Origin: Flavobacterium jumunjinense
GTDB taxonomy: Bacteria; Bacteroidota; Bacteroidia; Flavobacteriales; Flavobacteriaceae
Assembly (NCBI RefSeq): GCF_021650975.2
Contig: NZ_CP091285.1
Span: forward strand, 4,154,001-4,218,000
Length of the DNA: 64,000 nt
Direction of reading: 5' to 3'
The position numbers and the translations under genes were made by a program. This document shows positions 1 through 8,803 of the stretch, in pieces. The notes under the pieces were generated by a model. It made no database searches and was not told where the DNA came from. It saw only the letters and a list, made by a program, of their open reading frames with translations. Numbering within the stretch: position 1 is the stretch's first letter; the number at the start of each line of letters is the position of its first letter.

Positions 1-1707
1 TAAGTTAGTAGTCAATACCACTGTAATAAGCTCTCCTGGTTTAAAATTATTTAAAGGGTTAAATACTAATGTGGAAGTACCCCCTCCAGTAAATGCACCT
101 TCAATAATACCTGTTTGTGCACCTGTAATCAAAATAGAATTTAAATTAATTGTAGTAGCATCAAGAGTTGTAGTAAAATTTATTATAATAGGACTATCCA
201 CTGGAACACTAGTGGATTGAGCTACAGGAGAACTTGTTGTAATTTGAAGTTCTGTAGTGGCTTCATACCAAGCAACTGTATCATCATTAGTTGAGGCTAC
301 AAATATATCTAAATCACCATCTCCATCAACATCCCCCACACTGATACTATTAGCCCCATCAGCTGTTTTTGTAATTATTTGCTCCGTAAAACTGGGTGCT
401 ATTGCTCCGTCATTTTCAAACCAAGAAACGGTATCATCATAATTTGAAACTGCAAATATGTCTAAATCTCCATCTCCATCAATGTCATCAATAGAAACTC
501 GTCTCGCTCCATCTGCTGCGTTGGTTAGTACAATTTTTGTAAATGTTGGATTAGAACCTCCATTATTTTCAAACCAAAAAATAGAGTCATCGTCTCTGGA
601 AGAAGCTGCAATATCATAATCGCCATCACCATCTAAGTCACCAAATGAAATATCAGTAGCATTATTAACTGAAGTACTGATGATGCGTTCTGTAAACGTG
701 GGATCTATTCCTCCATCATTTTCAAACCAAGAAATTGTATCATCATATCTAGAAGTAGAAAAGATATCTAAATCCCCATCACCTTCCATATCACCAATAG
801 TCAATGTATAAGCTCCATTTGTGGCTGTGGTAATAACAATTCGAGTAAATGTTGGATCTGCTGCACCGTCATTTTCATACCAAGCTACAACATCATCAAA
901 TAAGGAAGCCGACAATATATCTAAATCGCCATCACCATCCATATCACCAACAGTAACACTTGTTGCAAAATCGGCAGTATTCGAAACGACTATCTTTGTA
1001 AAAGAGGGTGTAGTTGCCCCATCATTCTCATACCAAGCAATGGTATCATCTTCGGCTGAAGCGGATAAAATATCCAAATCACCATCATTATCTAAGTCGC
1101 CAACAAAAACAGCTGTAGCAAAATCTGCTGTGTTTGTTACTACATGTCTGGTAAAAGTAGGTTGGTCCGTTCCATCATTTTCATACCAAGCAATAGTATT
1201 AATAATTGAAGCAGCAGTTACTACATCTAAATCACCATCATTATCAATATCTGCAGTATAGAGATCTGTAGCATAATTTTCTAAAGTTGATATTTCTCTT
1301 TTTAAAAAGCCTAATGGAGCCGCAACAGCATTGGAAATAACTGTAAAATAAAAAACAGTAGGATTTGCTAAGGCTGTATTTCCTAAGGTAAGGTTACTAG
1401 TGACCACTATCGTAATCATTTCACCAGGTTTAAATGGAGTGTTTGGAGTAAAGGTTACAATTGCTGTTCCCTCACCAGAAAAAGATCCAGCAATCAAACC
1501 ACTTTGTGAACCTGAAACAACAATAGTACTAGCATTTATTGTTGCTGCATCTGTAGTGCTGTCGAAAGTTAGTATAATATCCGTATTTGCTAAAATATGA
1601 GTAGCATTTCTCAAAGGAGCAGTGGCAATTAAATTTTGAGCAAAACCTTTTTGGTCATTCAAAAAAAGTATTGTCATTGCTACCAATAATAAGTAATATT
1701 TTTTCAT
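1..1707 (-). CDS. FG-GAP/VCBS-repeat secreted protein, C-terminus outside window
   Basis: The frame opens at an ATG at 1707 and stays open to the window edge (569 codons), so the C-terminus is missing. The N-terminus is a signal peptide (MKKYYLLLVAM...GFAQ). An SbsA-type Ig-like domain follows (about residues 25-125), then seven FG-GAP/VCBS repeats, each with a Ca-binding DxDGDGDxD motif and an AWYEND or SWFEND element, then the start of a second Ig-like domain. These families form extracellular beta-propellers. By analogy with the paralogue at 2734-4416, a type IX sorting domain is expected past the edge. Many apparent plus-strand frames here are shadows of the repeats. Upstream DNA carries the TACGTA motif shared with the paralogue. 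Confidence 0.88.
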   Translation of the reverse strand, partial: MKKYYLLLVAMTILFLNDQKGFAQNLIATAPLRNATHILANTDIILTFDSTTDAATINASTIVVSGSQSGLIAGSFSGEGTAIVTFTPNTPFKPGEMITIVVTSNLTLGNTALANPTVFYFTVISNAVAAPLGFLKREISTLENYATDLYTADIDNDGDLDVVTAASIINTIAWYENDGTDQPTFTRHVVTNTADFATAVFVGDLDNDGDLDILSASAEDDTIAWYENDGATTPSFTKIVVSNTADFATSVTVGDMDGDGDLDILSASLFDDVVAWYENDGAADPTFTRIVITTATNGAYTLTIGDMEGDGDLDIFSTSRYDDTISWFENDGGIDPTFTERIISTSVNNATDISFGDLDGDGDYDIAASSRDDDSIFWFENNGGSNPTFTKIVLTNAADGARRVSIDDIDGDGDLDIFAVSNYDDTVSWFENDGAIAPSFTEQIITKTADGANSISVGDVDGDGDLDIFVASTNDDTVAWYEATTELQITTSSPVAQSTSVPVDSPIIINFTTTLDATTINLNSILITGAQTGIIEGAFTGGGTSTLVFNPLNNFKPGELITVVLTTNL

Positions 1708-1760
1708 CGCATTTGTGATTTAGTTTGTGCATACAATATTATAATAAACACAAACCAAAA

Positions 1761-1800
1761 ACCATACGTACGAAGGGTAAATATTACGTAGCCTACGTAC
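1761..1800 (-). promoter_or_regulatory. Shared TACGTA operator-like element 1
   Basis: CATACGTA, then TACGTA 20 bp further on (1765-1770 and 1785-1790), and a third TACGTA at 1794-1799. The block lies 58-92 bp upstream of the FG-GAP gene start at 1707. The region before the second FG-GAP gene has the same CCATACGTA...ATTACGTAG layout with the same 20-bp spacing. Candidate binding site for the response regulator at 4529-5176 (inference). Confidence 0.45.
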
Positions 1801-1817
1801 TTTACTAAATGATAAAA

Positions 1818-1850
1818 AAGACCTTAACTTCAATCATGAGTTAAGGTCTT
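1818..1850 (-). terminator. Rho-independent terminator after the 158-aa gene
   Basis: A 12-bp perfect stem (AAGACCTTAACT / AGTTAAGGTCTT) with a 9-nt loop is followed on the minus strand by a T run. It lies about 60 bp downstream of the stop at 1909. Confidence 0.8.
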
Positions 1851-1908
1851 TCTAAATAAAACCCTCTTTACAAGAAAATTTCATGTATAAGCATTAGAAA
1901 GAAATATA

Positions 1909-2385
1909 CTATATTTTATTCCAACCACCATCACCTCCTGCTCCTGCAAATGCTAAAACACCTGTAGGAACTCCCCTAAAATCACCAATAGGCATTCCAT
2001 CTTTTCTAAAAAAAACAGCTACTACAACACCTATTCCTATTTCTCCGCATGTTACTCCTACTGATGTTGTATTCTTCCATAGGTCATTCCAGTCTTTATA
2101 ACCCGTACTAAGGTTTCCATCACATTTAATATCTGCTACTCCAAACCCATATACTCTATGATCCCAAACATAAGGATGGTCTTTAGAATCTTTTGGCGTA
2201 CACATAAATCGTCCATCGATACCTAACATACTAAATTCAGTTTTTGCACCTATAGGATCTACTAACTTACCACTTTCAAGAATGTAATCCTCAATTTCAC
2301 TATCTGACATTTTACTACTTAAAATCTTTTTAATTAAGCCATTAAAAGCTGTAGTCTGTTTTGGGTTTTGTTTTAAATCATTCAT
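1909..2385 (-). CDS. Conserved-looking small protein with Gly-rich C-terminus
   Basis: 158 aa, no signal peptide. Residues 1-50 look helical and charged. The C-terminal half is beta-rich with a Gly/Ala-rich end (VLAFAGAGGDGGWNKI). The Gly-rich end faintly recalls secreted beta-barrel virulence proteins of the VapA type, but I do not recognise the family. It has its own terminator downstream and lies between the two FG-GAP genes. TACGTA motifs about 230-260 bp upstream suggest the same control as those genes. Function unknown. Confidence 0.7.
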   Translation of the reverse strand: MNDLKQNPKQTTAFNGLIKKILSSKMSDSEIEDYILESGKLVDPIGAKTEFSMLGIDGRFMCTPKDSKDHPYVWDHRVYGFGVADIKCDGNLSTGYKDWNDLWKNTTSVGVTCGEIGIGVVVAVFFRKDGMPIGDFRGVPTGVLAFAGAGGDGGWNKI

Positions 2386-2610
2386 ATCTATTTGTTTTAA
2401 ATTACTTGTTTTCTTTACTAATTGTTTGTAAGAGATTAGGTAGTTAAATCAATTAATTGAGATAGAAATTGAATCTCAACTTGAACTCTTAAAATCACTT
2501 TAGTAATTTCCTTTATATATTCTAATTACATACTGCTGTAAAACAATGTTGTTCCGAAAAAAAATACTGCTTTAATCATAATGCAATATCAAATATTTAT
2601 AAACACCATA

Positions 2611-2648
2611 AAATACGTAGACTAAGCAATTATATAGTAACCTACGTA
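2611..2648 (-). promoter_or_regulatory. Shared TACGTA operator-like element 2
   Basis: TACGTAG at 2614-2620 and CCTACGTA ending at 2648, 29 bp apart, upstream of the 158-aa gene. The spacing differs from the 20 bp before the FG-GAP genes, so this copy is less certain. Confidence 0.3.
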
Positions 2649-2670
2649 TACTAAGAAGTATAAAAAACAA

Positions 2671-2706
2671 AAAAGACCTTAAACACGATACGTGTTAAGG
2701 TCTTTT
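2671..2706 (-). terminator. Terminator after FG-GAP gene
   Basis: A long stem (AAAAGACCTTAA-ACACG paired with CGTGTTAAGGTCTTTT, one bulged A) and a T tract on the minus strand, 28 bp beyond the stop at 2734. The GACCTTAA core matches the terminator at 1818-1850, so the two are related copies. Confidence 0.8.
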
Positions 2707-2733
2707 TAAGTAAGGAAACCAATTACTAATAAC

Positions 2734-4416
2734 TTACATTTTAATCATTTTTTTAGTAAGCACTCCTTTATCTGTAATAACTTTAATAGTATAAGTAGCT
2801 GCACTTAATAGGGAACTATCAATACGAATAATTTCTAAATTATCTTTTATATTTTGTGCCTTTACCAATCTTCCCGTAAGATCATAGATGGCTATTTTTT
2901 GAATAACTAGTCCTTTTTTTACTTGAATATTTATTTGATTATTCGTAGGGTTGGGATAGAGAGACCATTCATTATTAAGTTCATTATCATGTAAGCTTAA
3001 GGTAGTACTCTCATTTTCATACCAAGCAATTTTATTGTCATTTCCAGAAGCAGATAAAACATCCGAATCTCCATCACCATCTAAATCGGCAGCATAAATA
3101 TTTCTAACAGCATCAGCACTAGTCGTTATAACTTGTTGTGCACCAAAATTACCATTCCCATCATTTTCATACCAAGCCACTTTATCATCATTTGATGATG
3201 CCGATAGAACATCCATATCGCCATCCCCATCTAAATCTGTGGCATAAACATCATAAGCAAAAGGAGTAAGAGTAGCTGCGGTAATCAATTGTTTGGAACC
3301 AAAAGTTCCATTACCATTATTTTTATACCAAGCAACACCATCAAATCTTAAAGCGGCCAGCACATCCTGATATCCATCTCCATCTAAATCTGCAGCATAT
3401 AAACCAGCTATAGCCAAATCACTAAGACTAATACTTTGAAAAGCTCCAAAGTTACCAAATCCATTATTTTTATACCATCCTACATAACCATTTGAAGAAG
3501 CAAGCACGTCAATTCCACCGTCATTATCTAAATCAGTAGTATGTATTGCTCCTGTACCTTGTAAACTTGTAAGAATTTCTTCTGTCCAAGAACTACCATT
3601 ACTATTATTTTTATACCAATAAATGTGTCCTGTATTAATAGATGTTGAAACTACATCTAAATCACCATCACCATCCATATCTGAAACAGCTATTCTTCTT
3701 ACTAAATTGGCATGAGTGGTTATGGTTTGTTGGGAACCAAAATTACCACTTCCGTCATTTTCATACCACGCAATGCGATCGTCTCCCGCTGAAGCCGAAA
3801 TTACATCCATATCTCCATCATTATCTAAATCAGCAGCATAAACCTCCCAAGCTTCATCTACACTTGTGGTAATAATTTGTTGTGCCCCAAAGTTGCCTGA
3901 ACCATCATTGGCATACCAAGCAATTTTATTATCGTCTATAGAAGCAGAAAGTACATCCAAATCTCCATCTCCGTCTAGATCGGCAGAAAATACAGTAAAA
4001 GCGTCTGAAGCATTAGTAGTAATTATATTTTGTCCATAATCAAAAGTTCCTGCACTATTGGTACTTACCGCAGTGGTAAAACTAGCTACTAACTTAGTGG
4101 TACTAGTACTCAAAGTGACGCTAATAAGCTCTCCTGGTTTGAAGTCGTCGTTTGGAATAAAGAGTATTGAAGTACTATATAATCCTATAAAATTCCCCAA
4201 AATTCTACCTGTTTGAGAACCCGAAACAACAATAGTTACAGCATTAAATTGTGCTGGGGTAATAATAGCATCAAAAGAAATAGATAGATTTGCATTTACA
4301 GGTACATTGATAGCATTCATAGTGGGATTGGTAGACACAATGTTTTGCGAATAAATACTAGTTGACAGTAACAGTATTAAAGCGAATGGAACGGATAAAA
4401 GGTAGTTTTTTTTCAT
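2734..4416 (-). CDS. FG-GAP/VCBS-repeat protein with type IX sorting domain
   Basis: 560 aa. A signal peptide (to about residue 23, SIYSQ) precedes an SbsA-like Ig domain (25-115). Seven or more FG-GAP repeats (130-465) follow, with DLDGDGDxDVLSAS and AWYENDGxGNFG motifs. The C-terminus is a Por/type IX secretion sorting domain: LYPNPTNNQINI near 485, then a beta-sandwich ending KKMIKM. The family is exported across the outer membrane and anchored or released. It is paralogous to the truncated gene at 1-1707 and sits just downstream of a kinase/regulator pair on the same strand, with its own promoter region and terminator. Confidence 0.92.
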   Translation of the reverse strand: MKKNYLLSVPFALILLLSTSIYSQNIVSTNPTMNAINVPVNANLSISFDAIITPAQFNAVTIVVSGSQTGRILGNFIGLYSTSILFIPNDDFKPGELISVTLSTSTTKLVASFTTAVSTNSAGTFDYGQNIITTNASDAFTVFSADLDGDGDLDVLSASIDDNKIAWYANDGSGNFGAQQIITTSVDEAWEVYAADLDNDGDMDVISASAGDDRIAWYENDGSGNFGSQQTITTHANLVRRIAVSDMDGDGDLDVVSTSINTGHIYWYKNNSNGSSWTEEILTSLQGTGAIHTTDLDNDGGIDVLASSNGYVGWYKNNGFGNFGAFQSISLSDLAIAGLYAADLDGDGYQDVLAALRFDGVAWYKNNGNGTFGSKQLITAATLTPFAYDVYATDLDGDGDMDVLSASSNDDKVAWYENDGNGNFGAQQVITTSADAVRNIYAADLDGDGDSDVLSASGNDNKIAWYENESTTLSLHDNELNNEWSLYPNPTNNQINIQVKKGLVIQKIAIYDLTGRLVKAQNIKDNLEIIRIDSSLLSAATYTIKVITDKGVLTKKMIKM

Positions 4417-4470
4417 TGTAATTTATTTTTTTTTTAAAATACAATGTTACTGTAAACCACAATAGTAAAC

Positions 4471-4498
4471 CATACGTATTAGGCGCAAAAATTACGTA
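4471..4498 (-). promoter_or_regulatory. Shared TACGTA operator-like element 3
   Basis: CATACGTA at 4471-4478 and TACGTA at 4493-4498, spaced 20 bp, located 57-82 bp upstream of the FG-GAP gene start at 4416. The arrangement is near-identical to that before the gene at 1-1707. Confidence 0.45.
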
Positions 4499-4528
4499 GT
4501 TTACTTAGTCTAATCTTTTTTCTTAAAA

Positions 4529-5176
4529 TTATAAAGACATGATAATTTCTTTATAATCTGTTGTCCATTGCGTTAAAGTATCTAGAGAAGATTCTAATTC
4601 TAACTTAGCAATAATATTAGCACGATGTTTTTCTATGGTTCTTTTTGAGACTTTGAGTGTTTCACAAATTTCTGCTGAATTTTTACCTTGTGCTATCAAA
4701 CGAATAATAGTTCTTTCCGATGGAGTTAACAATCCTACTTTTCTGAGTTCATTATCTACAGTATACTTGATATCTTCCTGAAAGGATTTGCTAAAATAAA
4801 ATTCATCCAATAAAACAGCTTTTATACAGGCTTCAATTTCATCGAGATTATCTTCTTTCAACAAATACCCGTGCGTGCCTACTTTTTTCGCTTGTACTAT
4901 AAATCCCTTTTCTTTATGATAAGTCATCACCACAAATTTGGTATCTAACTGTAGTCCTTGACAGTTCTTAATGACTTCAAAACCATTAAAAAAAGGCATT
5001 TCAATATCTAATAGCGCAATACTAGGTTTATGTAATGCTATTATTTCTACTGCTGCTGCACCATTATTAGCCGTAGCCACAATGTTATACCCTGCATTTT
5101 CAAGTTCTTCGGCTAGCCCTTTTAACATGATAGGGTGATCGTCTGCTATGATTAAAGAAATGTTCCTTTTATTCAT
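4529..5176 (-). CDS. LuxR/NarL-family response regulator
   Basis: 215 aa. An N-terminal receiver domain (about 5-125) has the acidic pocket (IIADDHP) and phospho-acceptor Asp in ALLDIEMP. A GerE/LuxR winged-type HTH (about 148-210: LTPSERTIIRLIAQGKNSAEI, then KVSKRTIEKHRANI) follows. It is encoded 46 bp after the histidine kinase on the same strand, so it is very likely the partner. The neighbouring FG-GAP genes share TACGTA motifs upstream and are plausible targets (inference). Confidence 0.93.
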   Translation of the reverse strand: MNKRNISLIIADDHPIMLKGLAEELENAGYNIVATANNGAAAVEIIALHKPSIALLDIEMPFFNGFEVIKNCQGLQLDTKFVVMTYHKEKGFIVQAKKVGTHGYLLKEDNLDEIEACIKAVLLDEFYFSKSFQEDIKYTVDNELRKVGLLTPSERTIIRLIAQGKNSAEICETLKVSKRTIEKHRANIIAKLELESSLDTLTQWTTDYKEIIMSL

Positions 5177-5222
5177 TTTTTTCCTGTTGGATTTAAAAGT
5201 AAGGCAAAATACAACTTATCTA

Positions 5223-7238
5223 TCAAATAGGAAAGGTTACTTGCATTATTGTTCCCTTTTTAAGTATCGAATTAATGGTTAGATTAGCCTTAAGTATTTT
5301 GCTTCTTTCTAATAAAGATTTCATACCTAAACTTTTAGAAAACTGCATTTGTTTTTCATAATCAAACCCTTTACCATTATCTTCTACAATAATCTCGATT
5401 GTTGATTTTCCCTTTCGAATGTCTATACTTACAGCAGTTGCTTCTGCATGTTTTACTATATTATTTAAAATTTCCTGTTGTATTCTATATAAATGTAAGG
5501 CTTCTTTATTGTCTAAGTAGGCATCAACATTTTCTATTTCAGTTGTAAAAAAAAGTTCGGTATTCGTATCAATTGTAGTGATTAAATCATTTATTCCTGC
5601 TGTAAAACCTAATCGTTCTAATACTACGGGATGCAATCCTTGTGAAATGGTTCTAACGTTTTGCAGCGTATCTTTGGCTAAAGCCTCCATACTAGCGTCA
5701 TTGCTATTCTTTGATTTACGCGTTATGAGCATTAACTGCTGCCCCACACTATCGTGCAATTCCAAGGCTACTCTTGTACGCTCCTCTTCTTGTGCATTAA
5801 TAATATCTTGGGTAAACTTTTCTTGAATTTTTTGTTTCTTTTTGGCAAAATTACGAGAACGAATTACGGTTACAAAGCCAAACAGCACAAGCAAACCAGA
5901 ACCTCCAAAGAACATCCACTGATTCTTAATCTTATTTTTAGAATCTAATAAGGCAATATTCGCTTCTTGATTTTCAATGGTTAAATCTCTTTTCTCTGTT
6001 TCATATAAAGTTTGATAATATGCCAAAACTCTTGTCTTTTGAATGTTCCCTATAGAGTCTTTAATATGCGTATAATTTTTAAAATGATAAAGTGCTTTTT
6101 CTTTATCCCCTATTTGTTCATACACATCAAATAAGAATTTTTCAGCCAATTGTATTTCCTCAAATTGTTTGCCTTTCTGCTTTAATTTTAAATAGGTTTC
6201 GCCATAAGTAAGAGCTTGTTCATACTCTTTTTTAGCAAACAGAAGGCTTTTCTTAGCTTCTAAATAGGAAGCCTCATTATAGTTGGTTGTGTATTTTTCT
6301 GGGTTAGCTTCTAACTTCTTAACTATTTTTTCAGCTAATGCAATGCTGTCATTTTCTGCATAAGCAACGGCTAAAGCCGATGTAAAGATAGGATCAAAAA
6401 AAGTTTGATGTTGTGATGTTTCATTATTTTTAAGCGCTAATTTTAAATTGGCAATGCGTTCTTCTTGGAAACCCGCTTTATTATTATCGGCTGCCATATT
6501 GAAATAAATAACACCAATATTAGTATAGGGTTTAAATCTTTTGGCTAACTCAATTTGTTCTTCTCTTTCTTTTTTAGATTCTTTATAAAACCCGCTTTTA
6601 CTGTATAAAATGGACACAGACCCTTTGGCATCAATCCATTTTAAAGTATCTTTTACTTTTTGAAAATAACTAATAGCATCTGCAAGTGATAAGGATGCTT
6701 TTCCAAATTCTCCATTATCCACATAAACAACTCCTTTTCTAAAGGCAATCAAACCTATAGTAGTAGCATTATATTGAGTAGCATAGAAATACGCTTTATC
6801 ATACGCTTTAATAGAGGCTTCAAAATCTCCTGCATAATAATACATATTGGCTACATTAGTATAATAATTATCTAGTATTTTAGGGGATGATACTTTAGCC
6901 AATAAAGGCTTCATAGTAGCTATAATTTGTTTGCCTTCATCAAATTTCCCCGAGGAATGAGCTATATAATCAATCAGGTTAGAAGCTTGTCTTGTGGCTA
7001 CATTTACCGAGTCTAGTTTTATGGCATACTTTATAGTAGTTCGTAATATAGAATCACACTCCAAATTGGTATCATAATAAATATACGTTGCTAAGCTATC
7101 TAATAGTTTAAGCCGTTTTGCTCCTTGCGCTTTTTGAATAGCGGTTTCTAATTGTTGCTTCTTTTGTAGGGCATTTTCTTCTTGAGCAAAAATACATATT
7201 GAAACTAGTAATAGCGATACTAAAAACTTTACTTTCAT
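5223..7238 (-). CDS. TPR-containing sensor histidine kinase (HisKA_3)
   Basis: 671 aa. A signal peptide (ending CIFAQ) is followed by a periplasmic tetratricopeptide-like region (about 25-420), one membrane helix (about 440-460, WMFFGGSGLLVLFGFVTVI), a coiled stretch, a HisKA_3 dimerisation/phosphorylation motif (VALELHDSVGQQL) and a HATPase (ILNNIVKHAEA as N box, VEDNGKGFD as G1 box). This is the common NarX-like TPR kinase layout of Bacteroidota. It forms a two-gene unit with the downstream regulator. The sensed signal is unknown. Confidence 0.93.
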   Translation of the reverse strand: MKVKFLVSLLLVSICIFAQEENALQKKQQLETAIQKAQGAKRLKLLDSLATYIYYDTNLECDSILRTTIKYAIKLDSVNVATRQASNLIDYIAHSSGKFDEGKQIIATMKPLLAKVSSPKILDNYYTNVANMYYYAGDFEASIKAYDKAYFYATQYNATTIGLIAFRKGVVYVDNGEFGKASLSLADAISYFQKVKDTLKWIDAKGSVSILYSKSGFYKESKKEREEQIELAKRFKPYTNIGVIYFNMAADNNKAGFQEERIANLKLALKNNETSQHQTFFDPIFTSALAVAYAENDSIALAEKIVKKLEANPEKYTTNYNEASYLEAKKSLLFAKKEYEQALTYGETYLKLKQKGKQFEEIQLAEKFLFDVYEQIGDKEKALYHFKNYTHIKDSIGNIQKTRVLAYYQTLYETEKRDLTIENQEANIALLDSKNKIKNQWMFFGGSGLLVLFGFVTVIRSRNFAKKKQKIQEKFTQDIINAQEEERTRVALELHDSVGQQLMLITRKSKNSNDASMEALAKDTLQNVRTISQGLHPVVLERLGFTAGINDLITTIDTNTELFFTTEIENVDAYLDNKEALHLYRIQQEILNNIVKHAEATAVSIDIRKGKSTIEIIVEDNGKGFDYEKQMQFSKSLGMKSLLERSKILKANLTINSILKKGTIMQVTFPI

Positions 7239-7795
7239 TTGTTTTGTTTTTGTAAAAATAAAAACTTTTTAAAAAGATGCTATCCTATTTGTAGCTTTTG
7301 TATTAAAATAATTTAAAAAGAGGGACTGAATGGTTGAAAGAGAATAGAGACAAACTATTTCAATAAATGACAATCTTAATAGCAATAATCTGTATTATTA
7401 ATCCCCTCAACAAAGAACAATAAACAACTACTTCTTTATTTTATTTAGCAAATATTGATTAAAAAAGTTTTAGGAAATGATACCTATCTCCTATTTTGGT
7501 ATTCTATGAGTCACTACATTACTAGGGTTTCACTTTGCCAATTTTCAAAAAACAGCAAAACCGTTTTGGCATAATCGGTTTTATAATGAACATCTATGGA
7601 AAAATCATATTGGATAAGGTTAAAAAACAAATATAAATATTTGATTCATTTATTAAACTATTCACTGCTAATACTACTACAATTAAAAAACCTTTACCAA
7701 AGAAAATCTAATAAAAGACAACTTCGGTAAAGGCACATCAAGAGTATTTTTATTATAGTAAAACTAATTACCAATCACTATTCACTAAGGACTAA
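7239..7795. other. Intergenic region, 557 bp
   Basis: No convincing gene. It holds the terminator at 7691-7733 and, at 7766-7798, a short stretch of the dispersed motif ACTAATCACTATTCACTAAG that recurs near 16.64, 16.8, 17.27 and 55.98 kb. The rest is AT-rich and probably carries the kinase promoter. Confidence 0.5.
7691..7733 (-). terminator. Terminator-like hairpin after the exonuclease gene
   Basis: A 12-bp stem with one G-T wobble (CCTTTACCAAAG / CTTCGGTAAAGG) and a 19-nt loop is followed on the minus strand by six T residues, about 60 bp beyond the exonuclease stop. Confidence 0.6.
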
Positions 7796-8344
7796 TTACT
7801 CATTCTCAAGACACCAATGCAATATCTTAGCAATATTCTTCGCATCGTCTACACCCCTGTGGTGTGTTCCTTCTAATGGAATATCTAAAATTTCCAACGC
7901 TCCGTTCATACCTACTTTTTTATTCAGTCCTTTCACTTCACTAAACAATTCTTTTACGTTAATGTGATGACTTCCCATAGGGTAACTAATTTTCCTGTAG
8001 GAGCATTGTTTTTTCAGCATGTTCAAATCGTACTGACCGTAACTTGCCCAAGTGTATTGATCGGGTTGGTATTCCTGTTCCAGCATTTCAATAGCATCTT
8101 CAAAAGACATTCCTTCCTTATCCAATAATTCTTGAGTAATTGTGGTCAGTTCGGTACAAAACGGACTTACCGTGGAATGTTCTGGTTTAATAAGGATTCC
8201 TTTATTTTTGGTAATCGCTCCAGAAAGAGTATCTAATTCGCAAATACCTATTTCTATTATTTCGTTGACTTGCCCCTTAGGCACTGGACCATTCCAGCAA
8301 GTCGCTTCTAAATCTATGATGATTATTTTTTCTGTTGTTTTCAT
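7796..8344 (-). CDS. DEDDh 3'-5' exonuclease (DnaQ/ERI-1-like)
   Basis: 182 aa, a stand-alone exonuclease domain. Exo I is IIIDLEATCW (catalytic D and E), Exo II includes YGQYDLNML, and Exo III is HRGVDDAKN with the catalytic H and D. The DLEATC signature resembles the ERI-1/KapD-type group that acts on RNA or DNA 3' ends. The start overlaps the stop of the upstream 83-aa gene (ATGA), implying translational coupling. It lies beside an RNA-repair-like region, so a role in RNA 3' trimming is possible but not shown. Confidence 0.9.
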   Translation of the reverse strand: MKTTEKIIIIDLEATCWNGPVPKGQVNEIIEIGICELDTLSGAITKNKGILIKPEHSTVSPFCTELTTITQELLDKEGMSFEDAIEMLEQEYQPDQYTWASYGQYDLNMLKKQCSYRKISYPMGSHHINVKELFSEVKGLNKKVGMNGALEILDIPLEGTHHRGVDDAKNIAKILHWCLENE

Positions 8345-8592
8345 TTTTTATTTTTCATTGCTATAAAGATGGAGTCAAACGCTATTGTATTTTTGTTCTT
8401 TCCATTCTTCACTTTCATTTCGTCTAATTTTACTTTAGCCATGTGTTTGTGTATGTCATCCAAAAAAGCATTTTTGGCTGGTTTACTCTTACTTTGGCTA
8501 TTTAAACCTATTATAGTAAATACTAAACTTATTGCCTGTATTATATTTACTATTGCGTGTAACGTATTTTTATTTGTATTCTCTTTTTTCAT
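8341..8592 (-). CDS. Small Lys-rich protein, possible membrane segment
   Basis: 83 aa, unrecognised. Residues 12-32 are hydrophobic (AIVNIIQAISLVFTIIGL) and could cross or attach to the membrane; the rest is basic and probably cytoplasmic. It is preferred over the overlapping plus-strand frame (8369-8623) because its TGA stop overlaps the exonuclease ATG, the classic coupled arrangement. Function unknown. Confidence 0.55.
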   Translation of the reverse strand: MKKENTNKNTLHAIVNIIQAISLVFTIIGLNSQSKSKPAKNAFLDDIHKHMAKVKLDEMKVKNGKNKNTIAFDSIFIAMKNKK

Positions 8593-8611
8593 TATTTCTA
8601 AGTTTTTGTTC

Positions 8612-8770
8612 TACCAGTTGTAATTTGAATTTACTATAAAAGAAAATGATGATTTTTTTCTTGATATGAAATATAAAATCAAAGCATAGCATCGCTACGT
8701 TTTTATTTTATATTGAAATAGCGAGGAAAAAAGGGCGTTTTATTCTAGTAAATTCAAATGATAAATGGTA
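8612..8770. repeat. MITE-like element, copy 1 (159 bp)
   Basis: Begins TACCAGTTGTAATTTGAATT and ends with the imperfect inverse (TTCAAATGATAAATGGTA). The interior is shared with copies at 13324-13483 and 53884-54041, including a TAGCATCGCTA dyad and a GAAATAGCGAGGAAAAAA stretch. It has no coding capacity. Confidence 0.8.
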
Positions 8771-8803
8771 TAGAACCTCGAAATAAGAATTCCGAGGTTT
8801 TGT

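Noticed and set aside
257..1600. Plus-strand ORFs with repeated KSPSPS motifs
   Set aside because: They are antisense shadows of the FG-GAP repeats on the minus strand; the repeat periodicity is explained by DxDGDGD codons.
8369..8623. 84-aa plus-strand hydrophobic ORF
   Set aside because: It is antisense to the 83-aa gene, which is coupled to the exonuclease by an ATGA overlap; hydrophobicity follows from reversed Lys codons.
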